Assembly (NCBI RefSeq): GCF_018380615.1
Contig: NZ_JAGYVZ010000004.1
Span: 1 to 64,000, forward strand
Origin: Flavobacterium psychroterrae
Lineage (GTDB): Bacteria > Bacteroidota > Bacteroidia > Flavobacteriales > Flavobacteriaceae
Length of the DNA stretch: 64,000 nucleotides
Reading direction: 5' to 3'
A model generated the notes under the pieces. It ran no database searches and was not told where the DNA came from. It saw only the letters and a program-made list of their open reading frames with translations. A program made the translations under genes and the position numbers. Positions within the stretch are counted from its first letter, which is position 1. Every line of letters starts with the position of its first letter. Of the stretch, positions 7,569-17,469 are shown piece by piece.

Positions 7569-9473
7569 ATGAATAAAGTTATCACGCATTCTCTATTTAC
7601 TGATTTTGATATTGATTTATTCAAAGCAGGAAAACACTTCAAATTATATGAAAAATTAGGAGCGCATTTAGTTGAAGTTAATGGAGTAAAAGGTGTTTAT
7701 TTTGCCGTTTGGGCTCCAACAGCTCAATCTGTTTCGGTTGTTGGTGATTTCAATTATTGGACACAAGGTGAACATTTATTGCAAGTACGCTGGGATTCTT
7801 CCGGAATTTGGGAAGGTTTTATTCCGGATGTTACAAAAGGATCTCTTTATAAATATAAAATCGAATCGAGCATTGATGGAATTGTTACTGAAAAAGCAGA
7901 TCCGTTCTCTTTATATTGTGAAAAACCGCCTCACACAGCTTCCATTGTTTGGGATTTAGATTATAATTGGAAGGATGAAAACTGGATGCAGTTTCGTCAG
8001 GAAAAAAATGGTTTAGACAAACCTTATTCGGTTTATGAAGTGCATTTGGGTTCCTGGAAACGCGGTGAAAATAATCGGTTTTTGACTTATTTAGAGCTTG
8101 CCGATGATTTGGTAAATTATGTAAAAGAAACTGGTTTTACCCATGTTGAATTTATGCCCATTATGGAATATCCTTATGATCCGTCTTGGGGATATCAGTT
8201 GACAGGCTATTTTGCTCCGACTTCACGTTTTGGGAAACCACAGGATTTCATGGTTTTGGTAGATAAATTACATCAAGCCGGAATTGGAGTAATTTTAGAC
8301 TGGGTTCCATCGCATTTTCCTGATGACGCACACGGTTTAGGATTCTTTGATGGTTCACATTTATATGAACATCCGGATCGTAAAAAAGGATATCATCCGG
8401 ATTGGAAGAGCCTTGTTTTTAATTACGGACGCAATGAAGTTCGTGCATTTTTAATTAGTAATGCCGTTTTTTGGTTACAGCATTATCATGTTGATGGTTT
8501 ACGTGTTGATGCCGTTGCCTCAATGTTATATCTTGATTATTCCAGAAATGAAGGCGAATGGGAACCTAATATTTATGGCGGAAGAGAAAATCTTGATACC
8601 ATTAGTTTTCTTAAAGAATTCAATGAGGTAATCTATGCCAATTTTGATGGAGTTCAAACTATTGCAGAAGAAAGTACTTCTTTCCCGATGGTTTCCAGAC
8701 CAACATTTACGGGTGGTTTAGGTTTTGGAATGAAATGGATGATGGGTTGGATGCACGATACTTTAAAGTATTTTCAGAAAGAAACTGTTTATCGAAAATA
8801 CCATCAGAATGATTTGACGTTTTCAATGACTTATGCTTTTACGGAGAATTTTATGCTTCCGTTTTCGCATGATGAAGTTGTTTACGGAAAAAAATCTATT
8901 GCCAATAAAATGCCTGGTGATGAATGGCAGAAATTCGCGAATTTAAGATTATTGTATGGGTATATGTTTACACATCCCGGAACCAAATTACTTTTTATGG
9001 GTTCTGAGTTTGGGCAAAGCGATGAATGGAATTTTGAAAAAAGTTTAGATTGGCACTTATTGCAATACGATTATCATTCGGGAATTAAAAATATTATTAC
9101 AGATTTGAATCAACTCTATAAATCTCGTCCTGCATTGTATGAAAAACAATTTAGTGGAGAAGGTTTCGAATGGATCAATTATTCAGATCATCAAAATGCA
9201 GTTTTATCATATATCCGAAAAGGACATAATGCTAATGAAAATGTAATTGTGATTTGTAATTTCACTCAGGTGGTTCGGGAAAATTATAGAATTGGAATTC
9301 CACAAAAAGGAAAATTAGAAGAGATTTTTAATAGTGACGCTGTTATTTATGGCGGAAGCGGACTTGGAAACTCTAAACACTTAAAAATCGATGCCACGCC
9401 TTATGATGGCAGAGACTATTCTGTTGAATTAATATTACCACCTTTAAGTGTAACCGTTTTTTCTTTCGTTTAA
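7569..9473 (+). CDS. glgB: 1,4-alpha-glucan branching enzyme (GH13)
   Basis: A 634-residue branching enzyme that introduces alpha-1,6 links in glycogen. A CBM48 domain (about 25-110, YFAVWAPTAQSVSVVGDFN) precedes the GH13 barrel. Catalytic residues read as D314 (GLRVDAV), E367 (AEEST) and D435 (SHDEV), each 91 lower than in E. coli GlgB, so the extra N-terminal module of the E. coli enzyme is absent. It ends with an all-beta C-domain. It lies 76 bases after glgC in the same direction. Confidence 0.96.
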   Translation: MNKVITHSLFTDFDIDLFKAGKHFKLYEKLGAHLVEVNGVKGVYFAVWAPTAQSVSVVGDFNYWTQGEHLLQVRWDSSGIWEGFIPDVTKGSLYKYKIESSIDGIVTEKADPFSLYCEKPPHTASIVWDLDYNWKDENWMQFRQEKNGLDKPYSVYEVHLGSWKRGENNRFLTYLELADDLVNYVKETGFTHVEFMPIMEYPYDPSWGYQLTGYFAPTSRFGKPQDFMVLVDKLHQAGIGVILDWVPSHFPDDAHGLGFFDGSHLYEHPDRKKGYHPDWKSLVFNYGRNEVRAFLISNAVFWLQHYHVDGLRVDAVASMLYLDYSRNEGEWEPNIYGGRENLDTISFLKEFNEVIYANFDGVQTIAEESTSFPMVSRPTFTGGLGFGMKWMMGWMHDTLKYFQKETVYRKYHQNDLTFSMTYAFTENFMLPFSHDEVVYGKKSIANKMPGDEWQKFANLRLLYGYMFTHPGTKLLFMGSEFGQSDEWNFEKSLDWHLLQYDYHSGIKNIITDLNQLYKSRPALYEKQFSGEGFEWINYSDHQNAVLSYIRKGHNANENVIVICNFTQVVRENYRIGIPQKGKLEEIFNSDAVIYGGSGLGNSKHLKIDATPYDGRDYSVELILPPLSVTVFSFV

Positions 9474-9604
9474 AAAATTAAGAGCTATTTTTAAAGTATT
9501 AATTTATCAATTTATTGTTTTTAAATTATCAAATTGTTTATTTTTTGATGCTTAATTTGGAACTCATTCAGAAATAACGTTTTCGTGAATAAACCTTATA
9601 TTGA

Positions 9605-9628
9605 TAGCCGTTTAAACGGTTTTTTTGT
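9605..9628 (+). terminator. Terminator after glgB
   Basis: The palindrome CCGTTTAAACGG is followed by a T7 run. It separates the glgACB transcript from the alpha-glucosidase gene that starts at 9675. The stem is short. Confidence 0.6.
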
Positions 9629-9674
9629 ATGTTTGGAATAGAGATAATATTCGAATAATTAATTCATTAGCGTT

Positions 9675-12074
9675 ATGATTACAAATACATCATTAGAATA
9701 CAAGGGCGATTTATATCCATCAAAAATTGTTTCGCATGAACATGAAGGTGATACAATTTTTTTTCATACTGCTAATAAAGTCATCTTAAAAGTTACTATT
9801 CTTAGAGACAGTTTAATCCGTTTTCGTTTTACCACGAAGGGTTATTTTAGTAATGATTTTTCGTATGCTATCGATAAAACACAGCTTCACGGATACAACT
9901 TTTTAGAACTTACAGAAGAGGAAACTTATTTTCAGATCAGAACCAGTAAAGTAAAATGTAAAATTCAGAAAATAGATCTTCGTTTGTCTATTTATGATTT
10001 AAATGACCTTTTAATTCTTGAAGATGAACTAGGTTTTCATTGGGAAGAAAGTTACGAATATGGCGGGAACATTGTAAAAATGAGTAAATCTTCTAAGGAT
10101 GGAGAATGTTTTTACGGTCTTGGTGACAAAGCCACACAAATGAATTTAAAAGGCAAAAGACTCGAAAATTTTGCTACAGATCAATACGCTTATCAAAAAG
10201 AACAAGATCCTTTATATAAGGTTGTTCCGTTTTATATTGGTTTACAAAATAAACAATCTTACGGAATTTTCTTTGACAATACTTTTAGAACTTTCTTTGA
10301 TTTTTGTCAGGAAAGACGAAACGTTGCCAGCTTTTGGGCAGAAGGCGGTGAAATGAATTACTACTTCATTTACGGTCCGCAAATGCAGGACGTGGTTACA
10401 ACATATACTGATTTAACGGGTAAACCTGAATTGCCGCCTCTTTGGGTTTTAGGATATCATCAATGTAAATGGAGTTATTATCCTGAAAGTAAAGTAAAGG
10501 AAATCACTTCAAAATTTAGAGAACTAAAAATCCCTTGCGATGCCATTTATCTCGATATCGATTATATGGAAGGTTTTCGATGTTTTACATGGAATAAGGA
10601 TTATTTCCCGGATCCAAAAAGAATGGTTGCAGAATTAGCCGAAGACGGTTTTAAAACTATCGTAATCATTGATCCAGGAATTAAAATTGACAAAGATTAT
10701 TGGGTTTATCAGGAAGCTTTAGAAAAAGATTATTTCTGCAAAAGAGCCGATGGACCTTATATGAAAGGAAAAGTCTGGCCAGGCGAATGTAATTTTCCTG
10801 ATTATACAAATCCCGCAGTAAGAGAATGGTGGGCAGGATTATTTAAAGAATTAATTTCAGATATTGGTGTTAAGGGAGTTTGGAATGATATGAACGAACC
10901 TGCTGTTATGGAGGTTCCCAATAAAACTTTCCCAATGGATGTTCGTCACGTTTACGACGGAAATCCCTGCAGCCATAGAAAAGCACATAATATTTACGGA
11001 ACTCAAATGGCAAGAGCGACGTATCATGGTGTAAAACGATTTACATATCCTAAACGTCCATTTGTCATTACAAGATCTGCTTATTCCGGAGCGCAGCGTT
11101 ATACATCATCCTGGACGGGAGATAACGTAGCAACCTGGGAACATTTATGGCTTGCGAACATTCAGGTGCAAAGAATGAGTATTTCAGGAATGGGATTTAC
11201 TGGTTCTGATATTGGAGGTTTTGCGGAGCAGCCTACAGGCGAATTATACGCAAGATGGATTCAGTTAGGTGTTTTTCACCCATTTTGCAGAACACATTCT
11301 TCAGGAGATCACGGCAATCAGGAACCTTGGGCTTTTGATGAAGAAGTAATTAATATTACCAGAAAATTCGTGAATCTTCGTTATCAGTTATTGCCTTATT
11401 TATATACCATGTTCTGGCAATATATTGAAGAAGGAATCCCGATGTTAAAACCATTGGTTTATTATGATCAGGACGATACACAAACGCATTATCGCAACGA
11501 TGAATTTATTTTTGGTAATCAAATATTAGTGTGTCCAATACTTGAACCTAATGCTGTAGGTAGACGTATGTATATTCCAAGAGGTGAATGGTATAACTAT
11601 TGGACAAATGAATTTACAACAGGCGGGAGAGAAGTGTGGATTGATACTAAATTTGATGAAATTCCTGTCTTTGTAAAAGCAGGTGCTATAATTCCGAAAT
11701 ATCCTGTTCAGCAATACGTAGGCGAACTTGAATTTAACGAATTAACGCTTGATCTATACTTTAAAAACGGAAAAGAGAAATCTGTAGTTTATGAAGATGC
11801 TCAGGATGGCTATGATTATAAAAAAGGACGTTACAGCTTTTTATCGTTTAGAACTATTGGCAAGGAAAAAGAGCTTATTGTTCAACTTCATAAAGACGGA
11901 AAATACGATACGCCATATACAAAGTATAAAATCAATTTAATTGGATTGCCTTTTAAAGTGACAGAAATTGAAATTGACAACGAGAAAATAGCTTTTGATA
12001 GTTTTTCTTTTGAAGAAAATAATTTCTTAATTGTTGATAAAGAGTTTAATGAACTTCACATTATTGGCGAATAA
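9675..12074 (+). CDS. Alpha-glucosidase, glycoside hydrolase family 31
   Basis: A 799-residue GH31 enzyme, probably releasing glucose from alpha-glucan ends. The signature GVWNDMNEP places the nucleophile at D405. The preceding YHQCKWSYYPE and AIYLDIDYMEGFRCFTW segments and the following TSSWTGDNVATWEHL and GFTGSDIGGF segments (general acid region) are typical. An N-terminal beta-sandwich (about 1-220) and C-terminal beta domains are present. No signal peptide is seen, so it is probably cytoplasmic. It lies beside glgB, which suggests a role in breaking down glycogen or imported maltooligosaccharides. Confidence 0.93.
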   Translation: MITNTSLEYKGDLYPSKIVSHEHEGDTIFFHTANKVILKVTILRDSLIRFRFTTKGYFSNDFSYAIDKTQLHGYNFLELTEEETYFQIRTSKVKCKIQKIDLRLSIYDLNDLLILEDELGFHWEESYEYGGNIVKMSKSSKDGECFYGLGDKATQMNLKGKRLENFATDQYAYQKEQDPLYKVVPFYIGLQNKQSYGIFFDNTFRTFFDFCQERRNVASFWAEGGEMNYYFIYGPQMQDVVTTYTDLTGKPELPPLWVLGYHQCKWSYYPESKVKEITSKFRELKIPCDAIYLDIDYMEGFRCFTWNKDYFPDPKRMVAELAEDGFKTIVIIDPGIKIDKDYWVYQEALEKDYFCKRADGPYMKGKVWPGECNFPDYTNPAVREWWAGLFKELISDIGVKGVWNDMNEPAVMEVPNKTFPMDVRHVYDGNPCSHRKAHNIYGTQMARATYHGVKRFTYPKRPFVITRSAYSGAQRYTSSWTGDNVATWEHLWLANIQVQRMSISGMGFTGSDIGGFAEQPTGELYARWIQLGVFHPFCRTHSSGDHGNQEPWAFDEEVINITRKFVNLRYQLLPYLYTMFWQYIEEGIPMLKPLVYYDQDDTQTHYRNDEFIFGNQILVCPILEPNAVGRRMYIPRGEWYNYWTNEFTTGGREVWIDTKFDEIPVFVKAGAIIPKYPVQQYVGELEFNELTLDLYFKNGKEKSVVYEDAQDGYDYKKGRYSFLSFRTIGKEKELIVQLHKDGKYDTPYTKYKINLIGLPFKVTEIEIDNEKIAFDSFSFEENNFLIVDKEFNELHIIGE

Positions 12075-12158
12075 GTAAATTCTGATATTATTTTAAAGAA
12101 TTATATAAAATATGAAATATTTTTAATTGTATTTTTGTCAGTGTTAAAAATAAAAATC

Positions 12159-12971
12159 ATGAAAAAACATTTAATATTAGGAATTTTTACGGCTATTTTA
12201 ATTGGTGGTTGTGCAACAAATCCTGTTACAGGAAAGAAAAATTTAAATTTCGTTTCAAACAGTGAATTGTTTCCTTCGTCTTTTCAACAATATAGCGCTT
12301 TTATAGCCGAAAATAAGGTGATAACCGGAACTGCAGATGCAAAAAGAGTAGAAGCAGTAGGAGGGAGAATTAAAACAGCGGCCGAAAAATATTTGACATA
12401 TTTAGGTCAGGCACAATATTTAAGTGATTATCGCTGGGAATACAAATTGGTAGACAATAAAGAAGTTAACGCGTGGTGTATGCCGGGCGGTAAAATTGTA
12501 GTATATTCTGGAATTTTGCCTGTAACTCAGGACGAAGCCGGTTTAGCAACTGTAATGGGTCATGAAGTTTCGCATGCATTAGCAAATCACGGTGCACAAA
12601 GAATGAGTGCGGCACAATTACAGCAAATAGGCGGAGCAGCTCTTGGAGCAGCAACGAGTGGAAAATCTGAATCAACGCAACAAATTTTTTCTCAGGCTTA
12701 TGGACTTGGTTCTGAAGTAGGAGTAATGCTTCCGTTTAGCAGAAGCAATGAAACAGAAGCTGATAAAATAGGTTTAACACTTATGGCTATTGCAGGATAT
12801 AATCCAGATGATGCAATCTCATTCTGGACAAGAATGTCGGCTAAATCAGGAGCGGCAGGAACTCCGGAATTTATGAGTACGCACCCATCTGATGCTTCAA
12901 GAATTGCAAATTTAAAATCTTTAATACCTGAAGCAAGAGCTACGGCACTAAAAGTTGGCGTAATCAGATAA
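12159..12971 (+). CDS. M48-family zinc metalloprotease, lipoprotein
   Basis: A 270-residue envelope protease. The N-terminus is a lipoprotein signal with lipobox IGGC followed by ATNPVTGKKNL, the usual start of the LoiP/YggG-like M48 group. The zinc motif HEVSH lies at 135-139, and the third ligand is probably the Glu in NETEADKIGL. It likely degrades misfolded envelope proteins. The frame is open from a TTG at 12135, but ATG 12159 directly precedes the signal peptide and follows a TATTTTTG box (12130-12137), so I prefer it. Confidence 0.9.
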   Translation: MKKHLILGIFTAILIGGCATNPVTGKKNLNFVSNSELFPSSFQQYSAFIAENKVITGTADAKRVEAVGGRIKTAAEKYLTYLGQAQYLSDYRWEYKLVDNKEVNAWCMPGGKIVVYSGILPVTQDEAGLATVMGHEVSHALANHGAQRMSAAQLQQIGGAALGAATSGKSESTQQIFSQAYGLGSEVGVMLPFSRSNETEADKIGLTLMAIAGYNPDDAISFWTRMSAKSGAAGTPEFMSTHPSDASRIANLKSLIPEARATALKVGVIR

Positions 12972-13003
12972 AAATAAAATATTAAATTATTCAGTAATAA
13001 TTA

Positions 13004-13036
13004 TAAGCTATTCTAAATTTAGAGTAGCTTTTTTTG
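13004..13036 (+). terminator. Terminator after the M48 gene
   Basis: AAGCTA-TCT pairs with AGA-TAGCTT around an AAATTT centre and is followed by T7. Confidence 0.65.
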
Positions 13037-13093
13037 TGTAAAATAACCGTTTGAAGTGTTTATAATTTATTAATATACGATTTGTCAAATTTC

Positions 13094-13124
13094 TTGTTGA
13101 TTATCATAAAAATAGATAAATTCG
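13094..13124 (+). promoter_or_regulatory. Candidate promoter for the UMF1-type transporter
   Basis: TTG at 13094-13096 and TAAATTCG at 13117-13124 are 20 bases apart and lie about 25 bases before the ATG at 13149. The second box differs at one place from TAnnTTTG. Confidence 0.4.
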
Positions 13125-13148
13125 TAGCCTGTTAACAAAACCATTTCT

Positions 13149-14468
13149 ATGAAAGATTTACAAAAGGGAGATAAAAAATTATTAAACGCCTGGGCATTTT
13201 ACGATTGGGCAAATTCGGTTTATACCCTTACAATTGCATCAGCAGTTTTTCCTATTTTTTATGAAGCTTTATTCTCAGATCGTGATCATTATATTGATGT
13301 TTTTGGATTGCATCTAAAGAACTCAGCTTTAATTAGTTTTATTACTGCAATTGCATTTTTGGTAGTTTCTTTTATATCTCCATTTTTGTCGGGAATTGCT
13401 GATTATGTTGGAAATAAGAAGTCTTTCATGAAGTTTTTCTGTTATATGGGAGCTTTATCGTGTATGGGTTTGTATTGGTTTGACCTTGACAATATTTATA
13501 TTGGGTTAATGTTTTATTTTTTCGGATTGCTGGGATATTGGGGAAGTTTGGTTTTTTACAATTCATATTTACCGGATATTGCTTTTGAAGAACAACAGGA
13601 TAAAATTAGTGCCAAAGGATATTCATTAGGATATATAGGAAGTGTGATTTTACTAATCATCAATTTAGCCATGATTATGAAACCAAAACTTTTTGGAATC
13701 AGCGGAACTGACGGTGAAGCAGCTATGAAAGCCATGAGATATTCCTTTATAATGGTTGGAGTTTGGTGGATATTATTCAGTCAGTATAGTTATTATTATT
13801 TACCAAAAGGAAGTAAGGATACTGGTGAAAAGTTAACGAGATCTGTTATATTTAATGGTTTTAAAGAACTAAAGAAAGTTTGGGCATTATTACAGGAAAA
13901 CATTCCGTTAAAACGTTATTTGGGAGGTTTTTTTGTTTCAAGTATGGCTGTACAAACTGTAATGCTGGTGGCGACTTATTTTGGAGCTCAGGAAATCCAA
14001 TGGGGTTCTAAAGAGGAAGGTACAATAGGCTTAATCATATGTATTTTACTCATACAATTAGTAGCTGTAGTTGGCGCTGTTATAACTTCACGTGCATCTG
14101 CAAAATTTGGTAATATCCCAACATTAATTGTAATTAATGCAATTTGGGTAGTATTTTGTGTAATTGTTTATTTTATTTATTTACCAATGCATTTTTACAT
14201 TGCCGCAACTATTGCAGGATTTGTAATGGGAGGAATTCAGGCTTTATCACGATCTACGTATTCAAAATTATTACCTGAAACTGAAGATACAGCTTCGTTT
14301 TTTAGTTTTTATGATGTAGCTGAGAAAATCGGAATTGTTATTGGAATGTGCGTTTACGGTATTGTCGATCAGGTTACAGGAAGTCCGCGTTCTGCAATTG
14401 TACTTTTAGGAATCTTTTTTGTAACTGCTATTTTTCTATTAAGAAGAATACCAAAAAAGGCACTTTAA
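13149..14468 (+). CDS. MFS transporter, UMF1 (Atg22-like) family
   Basis: A 439-residue inner-membrane protein with about 12 hydrophobic segments. The N-terminal WAFYDWANSVYTLTIASAVFPIFY block is the recognisable start of the UMF1/Atg22-like family. A cytoplasmic loop separates the two halves (about 218-250), and the second half has GGIQALSRSTYSKLLP, the MFS motif-like loop of this family. The substrate is not predictable; family members have been linked to export of amino acids or small solutes. It is a monocistronic gene with its own terminator. Confidence 0.86.
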   Translation: MKDLQKGDKKLLNAWAFYDWANSVYTLTIASAVFPIFYEALFSDRDHYIDVFGLHLKNSALISFITAIAFLVVSFISPFLSGIADYVGNKKSFMKFFCYMGALSCMGLYWFDLDNIYIGLMFYFFGLLGYWGSLVFYNSYLPDIAFEEQQDKISAKGYSLGYIGSVILLIINLAMIMKPKLFGISGTDGEAAMKAMRYSFIMVGVWWILFSQYSYYYLPKGSKDTGEKLTRSVIFNGFKELKKVWALLQENIPLKRYLGGFFVSSMAVQTVMLVATYFGAQEIQWGSKEEGTIGLIICILLIQLVAVVGAVITSRASAKFGNIPTLIVINAIWVVFCVIVYFIYLPMHFYIAATIAGFVMGGIQALSRSTYSKLLPETEDTASFFSFYDVAEKIGIVIGMCVYGIVDQVTGSPRSAIVLLGIFFVTAIFLLRRIPKKAL

Positions 14469-14487
14469 ATTAATAAAGTGCCTTTTC
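14454..14487 (+). terminator. Terminator overlapping the UMF1 stop codon
   Basis: AAAAGGCACTTT pairs perfectly with AAAGTGCCTTTT around AAATTAAT. The stop codon of the transporter lies inside the hairpin. The T-tail is short (4). Confidence 0.75.
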
Positions 14488-14555
14488 TAGGATTTAAGTT
14501 GTCATAGAGTGTGACAAAATTGATATTTGATTGATGACAGTTTTTTTCTGATAAA

Positions 14556-15290
14556 TTATGCTTTTGAAATATTTCCTGAACCGGAGACTTTTACGTCTTT
14601 TTTTTCAGGACTTCCCGTGTATTTTATATCTCCGGAACCTGAAACTCTTGCGACTAGATTTTCATTACAATTTACACGGCTATTTCCTGAACCTGTAACG
14701 TTTACATCAACGTTTTTAGTTTTTAAATTTACCGCATCTATATTTCCGGATCCTGAAAGTTTAGTGGTGAAATTATCTGTATTTCCCTTTATAGTGACAT
14801 TTCCTGAACCGCTTAGATTTAATTCTAAATTAGTAGTATTCATAGCTAAAGTAAAGTTGCCGGAACCGGATAATTTTGCCAGAAATTTATCGTTTTTGAT
14901 TGTATCGATTGATTTAATATTTCCGGAACCTGAAAGATTTAATTCAGATATTTTTTCAAACGGAATTGTAACCTGAATTTTTTTACCCAAACTTGGTCGA
15001 ATGTTGGTGCCTTTTTGATTGTAAATTTTTAAGACATTATCTTTCACTTCCACTTTTACATACAACATTAAATTTTCTTCGCCTTTGATAATAATTTTTC
15101 CTTCTTTTCCTGCTACAAGATCTACATCAAAAGATCCGGATATTTTTATTGCATCATAATCGACAGTTGTTCTTGTATCCGTTATAATTTTGCCATTTCC
15201 TTTGATTTTCTCATTTGATGACCATTGTGCATTCGCAATAGAGCTTACTAAAAATGCGCTGTAGACTAAGAATTGAATTGATTTTTTCAT
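14556..15290 (-). CDS. Secreted DUF2807 (GIN-type adhesin-like) protein
   Basis: A 244-residue protein with an N-terminal signal peptide (ends near IANAQ). The mature part is a right-handed beta-helix-like array with SGSGN / SGSGD repeated at nearly every turn (LNLSGSGNI, AKLSGSGNF, LNLSGSGNV, TKLSGSGNI, NVTGSGN, ARVSGSGD, KVSGSGNI), typical of DUF2807 'head GIN' domains. It is the last gene of the sigma/anti-sigma operon, which implies an envelope role under that sigma factor. The biochemical function is unknown. Confidence 0.88.
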   Translation of the reverse strand: MKKSIQFLVYSAFLVSSIANAQWSSNEKIKGNGKIITDTRTTVDYDAIKISGSFDVDLVAGKEGKIIIKGEENLMLYVKVEVKDNVLKIYNQKGTNIRPSLGKKIQVTIPFEKISELNLSGSGNIKSIDTIKNDKFLAKLSGSGNFTLAMNTTNLELNLSGSGNVTIKGNTDNFTTKLSGSGNIDAVNLKTKNVDVNVTGSGNSRVNCNENLVARVSGSGDIKYTGSPEKKDVKVSGSGNISKA

Positions 15291-15336
15291 TGTTTTGATT
15301 GATTTATGATGTTACTATTTTTGATTGATTCTATGA

Positions 15337-16398
15337 TTATTGCTTTTTGATAAGTATTACATTTCCATAATTAGAATTTACAATTACCTTATTTTGACCT
15401 TTTTTCTTATTATAACCACTTATTTTTTTAGAACTGCTTTTGCTTTCGCTAACCGAAATATCTAAAGAATTATCATTTTTAATACTTCCATATCTCGTAT
15501 TAATATCAAAGTCAAAAGCAAAATTTGTATTATATCCTAAGGATACGTTTGTATATCCGGTATTGATGTTTACGTTTTTGGATTTTTCGTTTAGCGATTC
15601 TACATTTATTTTAGAATAAGTAGCATCAATATTCAGGTTGCTGGAAATCTCTGCAATAGCTATTGTTACATAATTACTGCTGCCAACGAGTGAATTAATT
15701 TTTTGAAATTTAAACGTGCCATAATTGCCTTTGCATTTTATATTTTGACCTTCCTGTAATGAAACATCAGTATAATTGGCATCAAGATTTAAATTTCCGG
15801 CTTCATTTATTTTTATTCCGGAATAACGCGCCTCAATGTTTCCGCTTTTTATATAATCAATACTAGAATTCTGGCTGTAGCCAATTTCGATTCTGTTACT
15901 GTCTCCGTTAAGTTTTCCCAGTATGATTTTACCATATTTACAAGCAATATCTGTCGTTGATTCCAGGTTAAATGTTGTAATATTTCCGTATTTATTATTC
16001 AGTTTTACGCTTCCGTTTTTTGGGATTTTTATCACATAATTAATTTCGAAACTATTGCTGCTTCCTTTGCTTTTTAACGAAGAATTTCCAATTGTTGTAA
16101 CCGCAGAAACTAACGATTTCAATGCCGTAATATTGACATCAATACTATTTAATTTTTCATTTACCCAATCTTCATTTCCACCTGAAACTTTAATTGTAAT
16201 ATCAATATCAATTTTATCTTCGTCCCAGGTACTTACCGTAATATTGCCATATTTATTGTCAATATCAATTCCCGCGTTGGAATTTACGATATACGTTTTT
16301 TTAATGTTTTTTTGTTTTGAAACAAAAGTATCGTCATTTGAAAATCCTAAAAAAGGAATCAAAAGCAATAAGATTACTATTTTATAATGTTTTTTCAT
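15337..16398 (-). CDS. Secreted adhesin-like beta-repeat protein (DUF4097-like)
   Basis: A 353-residue protein with a signal peptide (MKKHYKIV..PFLGFS). The mature part has repeated short beta motifs of the type NKYGNITVSTWDEDKI and NNKYGNITTF, ending with NSNYGNVILIKKQ, as in DUF4097/DUF2807-related proteins. I set the start at ATG 16398, which overlaps the end of the anti-sigma-like gene by 17 bases; the longer frame (from 16431) would disrupt the signal peptide. It is coupled to the regulators upstream and probably the main effector of this operon. Function unknown. Confidence 0.78.
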   Translation of the reverse strand: MKKHYKIVILLLLIPFLGFSNDDTFVSKQKNIKKTYIVNSNAGIDIDNKYGNITVSTWDEDKIDIDITIKVSGGNEDWVNEKLNSIDVNITALKSLVSAVTTIGNSSLKSKGSSNSFEINYVIKIPKNGSVKLNNKYGNITTFNLESTTDIACKYGKIILGKLNGDSNRIEIGYSQNSSIDYIKSGNIEARYSGIKINEAGNLNLDANYTDVSLQEGQNIKCKGNYGTFKFQKINSLVGSSNYVTIAIAEISSNLNIDATYSKINVESLNEKSKNVNINTGYTNVSLGYNTNFAFDFDINTRYGSIKNDNSLDISVSESKSSSKKISGYNKKKGQNKVIVNSNYGNVILIKKQ

Positions 16399-16918
16399 CA
16401 GTAGTATTTTTAAATTTTTCGTTTTCTTCAATTCGCTGTAAAACCGTTTGTAAAAATGAAATTCGGGTTTGCAGGTTGCTAATCATGGCATAAATAATTT
16501 GTTTGTTCTCACCGTTTTTTTGAACTTCCTTCAATATTTTTTCATAATCGGCATCAAAAACCTTCATTTGTTTTAATGCGTCATTTATGATTTGCTGATT
16601 TTCCGGTGAACTTTTTTCTTTTAGTTTAACTAGTTCATTATCAATTAAAATACTAAAAATAGAATCAGTTCTTTTAGTTTCTTTTGATGCAAATTTGAAT
16701 TCCTTTGGCTTTTCGTTAGTATTATAAAACAGCGATACGCCAAGCAATACGACAATTGAAGCAGCAATTGCCCAAACAGTATAATTCTTTTTCTTTGGCT
16801 GTTTTTTATTTAATTTGTTTAAGAAATCAACTTGATGATCAGCGTTCATTCTTTTTATATCCCACTGATTCTCAAATTTTTCAAATAATTGATCTAGATC
16901 GTCATTTTCCTTTTTCAT
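16382..16918 (-). CDS. Membrane anti-sigma-like protein
   Basis: A 178-residue protein with one transmembrane segment (about 48-65, YTVWAIAASIVVLLGVSLFY). A charged N-terminal cytoplasmic part holds the conserved DLDQLFEKFENQWDI stretch, and a C-terminal periplasmic part is predicted to be helical. No zinc-binding HxxxCxxC motif is visible. Its ATG overlaps the sigma-factor stop as ATGA (16915-16918), strongly suggesting coupled translation. By position and topology it should hold the ECF sigma factor inactive. The frame continues upstream without better evidence for an earlier start. Confidence 0.75.
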   Translation of the reverse strand: MKKENDDLDQLFEKFENQWDIKRMNADHQVDFLNKLNKKQPKKKNYTVWAIAASIVVLLGVSLFYNTNEKPKEFKFASKETKRTDSIFSILIDNELVKLKEKSSPENQQIINDALKQMKVFDADYEKILKEVQKNGENKQIIYAMISNLQTRISFLQTVLQRIEENEKFKNTTDEKTL

Positions 16919-17469
16919 ATTTCCTCTAATTTTTTTCGTAAATTTTCTTTTGCTCTGCTTAATGTGGTTCGGCAATTGGCATAACTAATATTCAAAATTT
17001 CGCTAATCTCTTCCTGATCATAACCTTCAATATAAAAGAGCGTCAAAACCATTCGGTAATTATCTTTTAAACTTAAAATAGTATCGAGAACCTGTTTCAC
17101 TTTAAGCGAATTCAAATCTATATTTTCAGAAAAAAAACTGTCATTTTCTTCTATTTTATATAATGTTTTGCTCAAATCCTCGACTTGAAAAGCATTATTC
17201 TTTTTATAAAAATCAATACTGTAATTGATGATTATTTTTTTTAACCACGCTCCAAAAGCTACTTCCTGTTTATAGTCGTTTATTTTTGTAAAAGCTTTAA
17301 GAAATCCTTCCTGCATGACGTCCTGTGCAAAATGTTCATCTTTAACAATACGGTACGCCACATTGTACATTGCTTTACAATAACGATTGTAAACTTCGAA
17401 TTGAGCTTTCTGGTTGTTCTCTTTACAAAGCGTGATTAATTCTTCGATATTTTGGTTTGTTATACTCAA
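16915..17469 (-). CDS. ECF-type RNA polymerase sigma factor
   Basis: A 184-residue sigma-70 family protein with regions 2 and 4 only. Region 2 covers about 25-95 (YRIVKDEHFAQDVMQEGFLKAF, with WLKKIIINYSIDFYKK), and region 4 covers about 120-178 (LSLKDNYRMVLTLFYIEGYDQEEISEILNIS, helix-turn-helix). The only fitting start is TTG at 17469; no ATG precedes region 2. It heads a four-gene operon with a membrane partner and two secreted beta-repeat proteins, so it probably responds to an envelope signal. Confidence 0.92.
   Translation of the reverse strand: MSITNQNIEELITLCKENNQKAQFEVYNRYCKAMYNVAYRIVKDEHFAQDVMQEGFLKAFTKINDYKQEVAFGAWLKKIIINYSIDFYKKNNAFQVEDLSKTLYKIEENDSFFSENIDLNSLKVKQVLDTILSLKDNYRMVLTLFYIEGYDQEEISEILNISYANCRTTLSRAKENLRKKLEEI

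Noticed and set aside
14527..14976. 149-residue plus-strand frame with FPEPE repeats
   Set aside because: It is the complement of the SGSGN-repeat gene; the repeat pattern follows from that gene.
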